A stretch of DNA of 27,716 bases, from positions 1-27,716 of the forward strand of contig CAMQCZ010000021.1 in NCBI GenBank assembly GCA_946999385.1, read 5' to 3'. This DNA comes from an uncultured Lachnoanaerobaculum sp. (GTDB lineage: Bacteria > Bacillota > Clostridia > Lachnospirales > Lachnospiraceae). The notes beneath the pieces are model-generated. The model did not search any database and was not told where the DNA came from. It saw only the letters and a list, made by a program, of their open reading frames with translations. Shown piece after piece: positions 15,734 to 23,067 of the stretch (positions within the stretch are counted from its first letter, which is position 1; each line of letters begins with the position of its first letter). A program made the position numbers and the translations under genes.

Positions 15734-16495
15734 TTATAAATTTATAGTCTTTCCATTTTCTGATAAAATAAATAGATATCTTTGTGTTTTTTCATTTATA
15801 GATGTACATGTTTCTCCATCCTTAATATCCAAAAGTTCAAGCCCAGATAAAATAAATGCTTTTTTAAATTCTTCAAGAGTATAGGCTCTTTGTATATGAT
15901 ATTCTTCAAATCTCTCATATAAATTATTTTCAGAATTTTTTATATATAAGCTTAAATCATATTTATTCAAATTATTTTTTTCATCAAATTCATTTTCCCA
16001 TATAAAACTACCTAAATCTCTATTTTCAGCAAATGTATTATTTGCTAATATTGTTTTATACTTATATATAGTATTACAATCAAATATAAATATACCCTTA
16101 GGATCCAAGTAATTATTTACAAGCTTAAATGTTTTTACCAAATCATCAAAATCAAGTATATAATTTATACTGTCGCAGGTACTTATTATAGCCCTACAGG
16201 TACCATATAATTCAAATTCTCTAATATCCTGATAAAGATATAAAATATTTTTATCAACCGTCTTTTGTCTTGCAATATTAAGCATATCGTAAGAATTATC
16301 AATACCTATCATATCATAACCTGCATTTGCTAAAATTCCGGTTATATTTGCAGTGCCACAAGCAAGATCTGCTATAATCCCTTCATTTATATTCTTACTT
16401 TTTAAAATATTAATAATATTTTTTGCCCATTTATCATAGGGAACCTCACTCATAAAATCATCATAGACTAGGGCAAAACTCGAATATGTATCCAT
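15734..16495 (-). CDS. Class I SAM-dependent methyltransferase
   Basis: 253 residues. Motif I is ADLACGTANITG, followed by the acidic ribose-binding strand end in MIGIDNSYDML and motif II-like AIISTCDSINYI. The opening YSSFALVYDDFM and the C-terminal beta-rich part fit the group of small-molecule or cyclopropane-like methyltransferases often placed next to hslO in Clostridia; the methyl acceptor is not predictable. GAGG lies 8 nt before the ATG. A long hairpin separates it from the preceding SEC-C gene. Confidence 0.88.
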   Translation of the reverse strand: MDTYSSFALVYDDFMSEVPYDKWAKNIINILKSKNINEGIIADLACGTANITGILANAGYDMIGIDNSYDMLNIARQKTVDKNILYLYQDIREFELYGTCRAIISTCDSINYILDFDDLVKTFKLVNNYLDPKGIFIFDCNTIYKYKTILANNTFAENRDLGSFIWENEFDEKNNLNKYDLSLYIKNSENNLYERFEEYHIQRAYTLEEFKKAFILSGLELLDIKDGETCTSINEKTQRYLFILSENGKTINL

Positions 16496-16523
16496 ATAAT
16501 AAGCCTCATTATAATTTTTATAT

Positions 16524-16561
16524 TCAGATAAAGCAGAGAATATAATCTCTGCTTTATCTGA
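16524..16561. other. Strong intercistronic hairpin between the SEC-C and methyltransferase genes
   Basis: A perfect 16-bp stem, 16524-16539 with 16546-16561 (core CAGATAAAGCAGAGA), and a 6-nt loop. It begins directly after the stop codon of the SEC-C gene. On the minus (transcribed) strand it is not followed by a U-run, so it may act as an RNA-stability or processing element rather than as an efficient terminator. On the plus strand T6 follows after a short gap, but no plus gene is there to terminate. Confidence 0.7.
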
Positions 16562-17065
16562 TTAGTTTTTTCCACAACAATATTTATATTTTTTACCACT
16601 TCCACAAATACAAGGATCATTTCTTCCAGGTAGCTTTTCTTTTCTAATAGTTTTACTCTTTTTTTGTGATAAATATAGCTCTTTTCTTCTTTCTTTTGTT
16701 AATAATTTATCCCATTCCTTTAAATTATATAACCATTCAGCCTTCGCCTCAACCATATTATAATATAATTTTTCAAGATCTATATCAATATTAACTATTG
16801 TATCCTCTGTCATAGTTTCTATAGGATTTTGAGATTTCAGAGAATCATTTATACCATCCAAGAAACCGGTTATAGTTTGTATATCTGTACCATATTTATC
16901 TGCCAATTCCTTTACACTTAAGCTTAGCACCTTTGTAGGATCCTCCAAAAGCTGCTCATATATTCCTTTTTCAATTATAAAATATTTTTTCCACAACAAT
17001 TCTTTCTCTTTTTCATTTGTCTTATCACCATATGCCTGCAATCTCCAATTTTCCAACAAAGTCAT
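16562..17065 (-). CDS. SEC-C metal-binding motif protein
   Basis: 167 residues ending in a SEC-C zinc motif, PGRNDPCICGSGKKYKYCCG, with C152, C154, C163 and C164. The same element ends SecA, where it binds Zn and SecB/ribosomes; in stand-alone proteins its role is unknown. The N-terminal part is helical and contains SLSVKELADKYGTD. A GTG at 17074 opens the frame three codons earlier, but the AGAGGT box overlaps it and is well placed for the ATG at 17065. The gene has its own promoter inside the end of the SpoIID gene and is followed by a strong hairpin. Confidence 0.85.
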   Translation of the reverse strand: MTLLENWRLQAYGDKTNEKEKELLWKKYFIIEKGIYEQLLEDPTKVLSLSVKELADKYGTDIQTITGFLDGINDSLKSQNPIETMTEDTIVNIDIDLEKLYYNMVEAKAEWLYNLKEWDKLLTKERRKELYLSQKKSKTIRKEKLPGRNDPCICGSGKKYKYCCGKN

Positions 17066-17123
17066 ATTAAACACCTCTCAATATATTTTATTTATTATTA
17101 CCATACTTATAAAATGTCTTTTC

Positions 17124-17152
17124 ATTATATATTAAGTTTTAATTTTTTGCAA
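17124..17152 (-). promoter_or_regulatory. Internal promoter for the SEC-C-methyltransferase-hslO segment
   Basis: Minus strand: -35 TTGCAA (17147-17152), exactly 17-nt spacer, -10 TATAAT (17124-17129), predicting a leader of about 50 nt. The -35 overlaps the last codons of the upstream SpoIID gene, for which no terminator is visible, so the downstream genes can be expressed both by read-through and from here. Confidence 0.72.
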
Positions 17153-19346
17153 ACCTATCTAATTTTATCTCTGTATTTTCATAGAAAAATTCTATAATTT
17201 CTTCATAATTCATTTTATCCTTTGCCATTTCATTAGCCGCTGTCTGACTCATACCTACTCCATGCCCATATCCGCCACCTTTTATTTTAAATTTTATTAG
17301 ATTATTATCATCAGGCTTTGAAGCCTCAATATAAAATAAAGAGCTTGGTAAAGAATTAAATGCTCTGATTTTTTTATTATTATTTTTTAAAAGACTTGCA
17401 TACTTAGAACTCAGATAAAATCTAATATTAGCTTCTCCTATTATCTTATATTTGCCATTTTCTCCTATAACCTCAATTTCCTTAACTATTCCATCCTGAG
17501 CTCTCTTGGTAATATTAATATCCAAAACATTTCCAACCTTAGTTATTTTTTCATTTAATATCCTATTACTTGTTTCTAATTCCCATCTATAAAAATCATA
17601 ATCTTTTTCATAAGCATTTTTATCTTTTTTTTCAATAAATTTTTTGAACTCTGAATTTGTACTAATATTTACTTTTTCCTTATTTTTACTAATAGTATAA
17701 CTTTTCAAATATGGCATAGAATTATTCTTTTGTCCCCAAATACTTGAAGAAACACTAAATCCTGCGGAAGTTGAATAATAAAAAGTGTTTGCTAAAATAT
17801 TATTATAATATATTTTTTTACCCTTTGTTGCTAAAATTGCCATATCTGCCTTTTGATTAATAGCATTATTTGCATACACCTGATAATTAATACTATCATC
17901 AAGATTAGCTCCTAAATAATTCAACTCTCTATTATTTTCTATAGCTTTACAAGTATATGTTCTTGCAACTACAGCTTGTGCTTTTAAAGCTTCAAGCTCA
18001 AAACTTTTAGGCATTTCACTAGGAACAACCTTTCTCAAATATTCCTCTATTTCAATTTCATTTATCAAATATATTTTATTATCTTTTCTTACTATTTCCA
18101 AATGCCCTAAATATCCTGGTGTACCAAAATCTCTTTTTAAACTCAAAACTTCAATTTCTTTATTATATTCAACAGGCTTTATAATAATACGTTCATTTTC
18201 CTCTAAATTGTCCTTAGTAAAATTTATAATATCCCTTGTTTCAAAGCTTGTATTTTTTCTTATTATCTTTAAGCCTGACTTACTATATAAACTTATAGTA
18301 TTATGATGCTTTACTTTAAAATAATCATTTAATATTAAAACCCTTACATTCTTATAATCATCTTCACTTGGTTTTATAATAAATTTAATGTAATTATTTT
18401 TATCTATATAAATATCATATCCTGCTAATCCTACTATAAGCTTGGATATATTTATTATTTGCATATTTGTCTTATCTAAAATAATCATATTTTTATCAAA
18501 TAATAAATATCCATGATTTTTCAATTCTATTAAATTTTTATCTATGCTTAAAATAGTATCATTTATTTTAGTTCCTCTTATATTTATTTTATAAATCAAG
18601 CCATCTCTTATATTCAAATCTACCAAAATATCTTTTTTATCATTGTATTCATTTATATTTTTATCTAATTTAAAATCTCTTTCTACACCATCAATAAAAG
18701 CTTTCACTTTATTATTTTTTATAGTGCTTATCATAACATTAGTATATACAATTTCATTACTGATTATATCTGCATAAAATATTTCATCGTCAAGTATTAA
18801 AAGCTTTGAATATTTATCAATATATTTAAATAAAGAACGGCTTTTATCTGAATAATAATTTTGAAATTTTGTTTTTACTTTATTTTGATTTTTATTATTA
18901 TCTTCAATATCATATATAATTGTATTAACAATTTTTGCCTTCCCTGACTTAAGATGAGTCTTATTAAAATAAATAATAAATTTATAAAAATCGTCTATTT
19001 TTATTTTATCTTTTTTTGAATATTTTTTATATATATTATCTACAACTTCATTTTGAGGCATATTTCTATATATCTTATATAAATCTTGCAAGCTCAAAAG
19101 GCCCTCAAGACTTTTTTTAGAGAGCTTTTTATCTATTATATTATTTTCCAATAAATAATTTACATATACTTTTGAAGGTATATTTTTTAAATCAAATTCA
19201 TTTTCTTCTTCTAGTAAATCCTTTTTAGTAGTCATAGTAAGAGTAATAGCTTTAAATGCATCTTTTCTTTTAATATAAATATTTTTATTGGAACAGGACA
19301 CTAATAATGTAGTAAAAAATATAAATATTAACAGTTTGATTTTCAT
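17139..19346 (-). CDS. SpoIID/LytB-domain lipoprotein, probable peptidoglycan lytic transglycosylase
   Basis: 735 residues. The N-terminus is a lipoprotein signal, with lipobox LLVSC and the lipidated Cys at 18, so it is anchored outside the membrane. A long N-terminal region (about 30-400) is rich in Lys/Asn/Ile with no recognised domain. The SpoIID domain (about 405-725) has the catalytic Glu E444 (VVPSEMP), the stretch EALKAQAVVARTY, and the C-terminal motif GYGHGVGMSQ (692-701). SpoIID enzymes cleave denuded glycan strands. The N-terminal half makes it about twice as long as sporulation SpoIID, and the context is not a spore locus, so a vegetative cell-wall role is more likely. Start 12 bp after the AI-2E gene; weak GAGA ribosome binding site. 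Confidence 0.9.
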   Translation of the reverse strand: MKIKLLIFIFFTTLLVSCSNKNIYIKRKDAFKAITLTMTTKKDLLEEENEFDLKNIPSKVYVNYLLENNIIDKKLSKKSLEGLLSLQDLYKIYRNMPQNEVVDNIYKKYSKKDKIKIDDFYKFIIYFNKTHLKSGKAKIVNTIIYDIEDNNKNQNKVKTKFQNYYSDKSRSLFKYIDKYSKLLILDDEIFYADIISNEIVYTNVMISTIKNNKVKAFIDGVERDFKLDKNINEYNDKKDILVDLNIRDGLIYKINIRGTKINDTILSIDKNLIELKNHGYLLFDKNMIILDKTNMQIINISKLIVGLAGYDIYIDKNNYIKFIIKPSEDDYKNVRVLILNDYFKVKHHNTISLYSKSGLKIIRKNTSFETRDIINFTKDNLEENERIIIKPVEYNKEIEVLSLKRDFGTPGYLGHLEIVRKDNKIYLINEIEIEEYLRKVVPSEMPKSFELEALKAQAVVARTYTCKAIENNRELNYLGANLDDSINYQVYANNAINQKADMAILATKGKKIYYNNILANTFYYSTSAGFSVSSSIWGQKNNSMPYLKSYTISKNKEKVNISTNSEFKKFIEKKDKNAYEKDYDFYRWELETSNRILNEKITKVGNVLDINITKRAQDGIVKEIEVIGENGKYKIIGEANIRFYLSSKYASLLKNNNKKIRAFNSLPSSLFYIEASKPDDNNLIKFKIKGGGYGHGVGMSQTAANEMAKDKMNYEEIIEFFYENTEIKLDRFAKN

Positions 19347-19358
19347 TATCTCTTTTTA

Positions 19359-20603
19359 TTAAACCTCTTCATTTGTTTTTATATATTCTTTTGTATCACT
19401 ATCTATGTATTCTAAATTTATATAATCCTTACTTTTTGTAGATAAATTTTTCTTTGATAATGCTAAGGCTGATTGACTTGCCAAAGTTCTATATATAATT
19501 GCAAAGCTTGGCACTCCTATCACCATTCCAACTATTCCAAATAGTCCTCCAAATAATAATATAGAAAATAAAATCCAAAAGCTTGGTAGACCTGTAGTTT
19601 GCCCTAATATTTTTGGCCCTATAATATTCCCGTCTATTTGTTGTAAAATCAATATCCATATAGAAAATTGTAATGACTGTACCGGTGATATAAGTAATAA
19701 TATAAATATTGACGGTATGGCACCTATAAATGGACCAAAAAATGGAACTACATTTGTTACACCTATTACAACAGAAATAAGAACAGGATATTTCATATTT
19801 ATAATAGACATAAATATATAATTAATAAATCCTATAATTATTGAATCAATAATTTTACCAAGTATAAATTGTGAAAATACTGTTTTTATATACCTTGATT
19901 CTTTAATAATTATATTTGCTACATTTAATGAAAATATACTATATAAAATTCTTTTTATTTGAGCTGATAATGTGGTTTTTATATTTAATAAATAAATCAT
20001 AACTATAAGTCCGATAATAAAATTAAAAAGCTCTTTAATTATATTAATAAATCCCAATGATACATTAGATATATATATATTCAAATTAGGTAAAATATTT
20101 TTATTCAAAAATTTATTTATTGTTTTATCTAAATCATATAAATAATTTGATAAGTATGTCTTTAATTCAGGATAAGAATCAAAAAAAGCATATATTTTAT
20201 CATTCCATCTATCTATATCAGCGGGTAAAGTTTTCAAAACATCACTAATACTTTTTATAATTTGTGGTATAAGCATCATTATAAGTGCTATTAAAATACT
20301 TAGAATTAATATTAAGCATAAAGTACTCGCAAATATTCTTGAAATAGTTTTTGAATTATTTTTAAATATATTTATTTTCTTCAAATTCTTATCTAAAAAA
20401 TTGGAGCTTTTATTATATACAGGAGCTAATAAAAATGCCATAATAGCACCATATGTTATAGGTCTTATTATATCAGAAATTCTGGTTAATATATATTTTA
20501 AAACTATAAATCTATTTATTATAAACCAACATAATATGGAAGATAAAATTACAAGAAATAAAGTAATACCTATTTTCAAATAATTTTTATGTTTATATTT
20601 CAT
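19359..20603 (-). CDS. AI-2E family (UPF0118) membrane protein, copy 2
   Basis: 414 residues with the family layout: N-terminal helices (about 10-65), a helix at about 90-115, and a C-terminal bundle with GVTNVVPFFGPFIGAIPS and QQIDGNIIGPKILGQTTGLP. A hydrophilic C-terminal tail of about 40 residues is absent from copy 1. The frame is open to 20633, but AGGAG at 20610-20614 lies 6 nt before the second of two adjacent ATGs, so I place the start at 20603 (MKYKHKNYLK). The ribosome binding site is only a few bases after a strong terminator; any transcript from upstream must read through it. Substrate unknown. Confidence 0.88.
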   Translation of the reverse strand: MKYKHKNYLKIGITLFLVILSSILCWFIINRFIVLKYILTRISDIIRPITYGAIMAFLLAPVYNKSSNFLDKNLKKINIFKNNSKTISRIFASTLCLILILSILIALIMMLIPQIIKSISDVLKTLPADIDRWNDKIYAFFDSYPELKTYLSNYLYDLDKTINKFLNKNILPNLNIYISNVSLGFINIIKELFNFIIGLIVMIYLLNIKTTLSAQIKRILYSIFSLNVANIIIKESRYIKTVFSQFILGKIIDSIIIGFINYIFMSIINMKYPVLISVVIGVTNVVPFFGPFIGAIPSIFILLLISPVQSLQFSIWILILQQIDGNIIGPKILGQTTGLPSFWILFSILLFGGLFGIVGMVIGVPSFAIIYRTLASQSALALSKKNLSTKSKDYINLEYIDSDTKEYIKTNEEV

Positions 20604-20610
20604 CATATTC

Positions 20611-20650
20611 TCCTGTCTTAAAAATAAAAACACACCTAAGTGTGTTTTTA
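20611..20650 (-). terminator. Intrinsic terminator between the structured RNA and the AI-2E gene
   Basis: Minus strand: 11-bp stem (arms 20640-20650 and 20625-20635, core AAACACAC / GTGTGTTT) with loop TTAG, followed by TTTTTATTTTT. It is directly in front of the AI-2E ribosome binding site, about 22 nt before the ATG. It ends the RNA started at about 20831 and also any read-through from gnpA. Confidence 0.85.
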
Positions 20651-20831
20651 AAAATCCAAAATGACGGTCTTGCCTTGTTGACGCCTAGCAGTGCCAGGTG
20701 GGTCAGCTCACTTCTATATCTATTTTCCACTTAAAAGAGGCATAATATCCATAAAATGCTATTGCCATCCCTTATATCAAAATGTAGGTTCAAAAAATAC
20801 AAGAGTATCGTTCATCCCAGAATTATTATAT
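20646..20831 (-). ncRNA. ssrS: Structured RNA gene, probably 6S RNA (ssrS)
   Basis: About 185 nt, higher in GC than its surroundings, without a credible reading frame, with its own promoter and terminator. The ends pair: TCTGGGATGAACG (20821-20809) with CGTCATTTTGGA (20666-20655), 12 pairs with one bulge. Further in, TCTTG pairs with CAAGA (20804-20800 / 20672-20668) and CCTA with TAGG (20788-20785 / 20687-20684), separated by internal loops. The result is a long rod. Length, rod shape, closing stem (compare CUGAGAUGUUCG at the 5' end of E. coli 6S) and the free-standing promoter suggest 6S RNA, the regulator that binds RNA polymerase holoenzyme. SRP, tmRNA and RNase P signatures are absent. 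A cis-acting leader for the AI-2E gene is the main alternative. Confidence 0.55.
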
Positions 20832-20836
20832 ATTGT

Positions 20837-20865
20837 ATTATATACCTATCAAGCTCATTTTTCAA
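20837..20865 (-). promoter_or_regulatory. Promoter of the structured RNA
   Basis: Minus strand: -35 TTGAAA (20860-20865), exactly 17-nt spacer, perfect -10 TATAAT (20837-20842). It predicts initiation at about 20829-20831. The promoter lies between the end of gnpA (20884) and the RNA, so the RNA is transcribed independently of the sugar-phosphorylase operon. Confidence 0.8.
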
Positions 20866-20883
20866 TGCTTTTATCAAGCTTTA

Positions 20884-23046
20884 TTATATTTTATACCAAA
20901 TTATTTCATTTTCATTTAATTCAAGCTCAAAGAAGCTTCCATCTCCTATATAAATAGTTGTTTTTTGCTTTTCATAAGTATTATTTACTACACAATATTT
21001 TTTATTTTCCAAATAAACATGTATCTCTACATTGAAATTTGAAGAGAACCATTTCTTTAAATTTTTTTCATCATGTGTAGACCATAAAACAGCTCTATAA
21101 AAAATTCTGCTATTTTCAAAAGTATATGGCAAACCGCTTATATAAACACCTCTACCTTTACCGAAGTCTTTGGTTGCCATTTGAACCTCTTTATCTTTAT
21201 GTATCAATATATTTGTTTCTTCTAAGGCAAATATATTTTTTTGTCCCTCTCCAAAGTCAGGCTCCTTGGTACAATCCTTTAAAATAAAATGCTTTCTATC
21301 TTCATTCCAATTATACTTATCCTTATTTAAATCAAATCCTCTTTCTTCTTCAACTCCTAAAATATCTGAAAGCTGAAAAAATCTTCCCTGATATTGAACA
21401 GCTGTAGGTTCCCCTACACCTATAAAGGCTCCGCCATTGTAGACAAAATGTTTAATTTTAGTAATTACTTTTTCATCAATCCAATTTTCTCCACCACTAT
21501 ATGCAGTATAAGCTGCTCCTATATTCAAAATAACATCAAAATCTTTATTTAAATCTGAATTATTTTTTATGTCATCAAAATCTATGAATTTTACATCAAA
21601 TGGCATACCGCTAAGCATTTCTATAATACCAAAATAGGAATAGTTTTGCTTATAATAAATCGCATGATGAACCATATGATTTCCCCATGCTCTCATCTTC
21701 CCCCAACAATTTAAAATTGCAATTTTTTTAATATTATATGGCTTTACATCCTTAATATTTTCATATAATAATCTAAATTCATCACAGACTTCTTTTATAT
21801 AATTAATAAAGTCAGGAAATTTTAAGGCTAATTTTAAATATCCACCATAGCCGATACGAGAAATAGGACTTCTCAAAATAGCTCTTCTGGCTGTAACCCA
21901 ATTATATTTTGCTTCTTTCACAGGATCTCCGCCTTCGTGAAATGTATCCGGAAAGAAATAAGGTAAAAATCTACCTTCTGTATATTTTAAACCTTTGATA
22001 TCACTAAATAACCTAAGAGTTGCACCATTCCCAACACTACCAACCACTGCATCCAGTCCTATCTGTTGAAATTCATCCATAAAAGGTTCCATACCTATCC
22101 AATGATCACCCATAAACATCATCGCTTCTTTTCCATATTCATGAACTATATCAACCATTTCTTTTGCAAGCTTTGCTACTTCTCTTCTCTGAAATGCCTG
22201 AAAATCCTTAAATTCTTTGGAAGGTATTCTATATGTATTATTCATATATCCTTCATCTATTATAAATTCAGGTCTAAATTTATAACCTATTTCTCTCTCA
22301 AATTTTTCAAGTATATAAGGACTTACTGAAGCTGAATATCCATACCAATCAACATATTTTTCTCTTGCCAGCTTATCAAAAATCAAAGTAAATTGATGAA
22401 AAAATGTTGTAAATCTTACCACATCTACATAAGGATGAGCTTCCAAATACCTTCTAAGTCTTTCCATAGAATATTTTCTTGTTTTTTCCTGCCTGACATC
22501 AAAAGTTATTTGTGGTATAACATTCTTCCATGAATTTACTACTGCGTTATACATATGAACAGGATCCCACATAATATATGCAAGAAAGCTAACTGTATAA
22601 TCATGAAAAGGTATGGCATTATAAATTATAAGCTCCTGTGTATCTTCATTATATTTCCAATTATTACATGGAACAATTTCTGCTGTGGTCCTATCTATTA
22701 CCTCCCACCATCTATATATATCATCATGATTATTAATCTTTAACATATCAGGATATAAATTATCCATCAGATTTATTTTTAATTCATTACTTGTAGCACA
22801 TTTAAAATTTGTCATAATATACATCTGTTGTACTTCATCAAGATTTTTTAAAGCCCATTCATTATCTTTTCTTGTTGTATAATATGTTGCATAAATTTTT
22901 GCACCACTTTTTCTTAATTCAAGTGGAAATTCTGTACCGTCACAATCTCTTATAGCATCAGCTCCCCAAAAATCCATAAGTTCCAAGGTTTCTTTAACTA
23001 TGTCTACATCTGTAGGTATAGTTACCCTACCATTTAATTTATCCAT
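20884..23046 (-). CDS. gnpA: 1,3-beta-galactosyl-N-acetylhexosamine phosphorylase (GH112)
   Basis: Cytoplasmic phosphorolysis of lacto-N-biose or galacto-N-biose (from milk and mucin glycans) to galactose-1-phosphate and the N-acetylhexosamine. About 720 residues, normal for GH112: a TIM-barrel first half beginning NGRVTIPTD, then WGADAIRDCDGTE (substrate/phosphate-binding Arg and Asp) and AMMFMGDHWIGMEP, whose Asp (D314 in this numbering) aligns by offset with catalytic D313 of the Bifidobacterium longum enzyme, followed by a Rossmann-like and a beta domain. Two upstream ATGs (23055, 23052) sit on or next to AAGGA; the ATG at 23046 has normal spacing and is chosen. The closely related galactosyl-rhamnose phosphorylase cannot be fully excluded. 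No transporter or kinase of the pathway is adjacent; the operon partner is a VanW protein 21 bp upstream. Confidence 0.93.
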   Translation of the reverse strand: MDKLNGRVTIPTDVDIVKETLELMDFWGADAIRDCDGTEFPLELRKSGAKIYATYYTTRKDNEWALKNLDEVQQMYIMTNFKCATSNELKINLMDNLYPDMLKINNHDDIYRWWEVIDRTTAEIVPCNNWKYNEDTQELIIYNAIPFHDYTVSFLAYIMWDPVHMYNAVVNSWKNVIPQITFDVRQEKTRKYSMERLRRYLEAHPYVDVVRFTTFFHQFTLIFDKLAREKYVDWYGYSASVSPYILEKFEREIGYKFRPEFIIDEGYMNNTYRIPSKEFKDFQAFQRREVAKLAKEMVDIVHEYGKEAMMFMGDHWIGMEPFMDEFQQIGLDAVVGSVGNGATLRLFSDIKGLKYTEGRFLPYFFPDTFHEGGDPVKEAKYNWVTARRAILRSPISRIGYGGYLKLALKFPDFINYIKEVCDEFRLLYENIKDVKPYNIKKIAILNCWGKMRAWGNHMVHHAIYYKQNYSYFGIIEMLSGMPFDVKFIDFDDIKNNSDLNKDFDVILNIGAAYTAYSGGENWIDEKVITKIKHFVYNGGAFIGVGEPTAVQYQGRFFQLSDILGVEEERGFDLNKDKYNWNEDRKHFILKDCTKEPDFGEGQKNIFALEETNILIHKDKEVQMATKDFGKGRGVYISGLPYTFENSRIFYRAVLWSTHDEKNLKKWFSSNFNVEIHVYLENKKYCVVNNTYEKQKTTIYIGDGSFFELELNENEIIWYKI

Positions 23047-23067
23047 AAGCATCATCCTTCTATAAAA

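Noticed and set aside
17139..19346. Sporulation gene spoIID
   Set aside because: Lipoprotein signal, double length and no sporulation genes around it; only the catalytic domain is shared, so a sporulation role is not claimed.
20651..20883. T-box, SRP RNA, tmRNA or RNase P RNA in the GC-richer intergenic stretch
   Set aside because: No T-box AGGGTGGnACCGCG, no SRP GGAAGGAAGCAGCC loop, no tmRNA acceptor end and no RNase P core motif on either strand.
20691..20957. Plus-strand 88-codon open frame over the structured RNA
   Set aside because: It lacks a ribosome binding site, runs antisense into the end of gnpA and has no coding character; the RNA structure and promoter on the other strand explain the region better.
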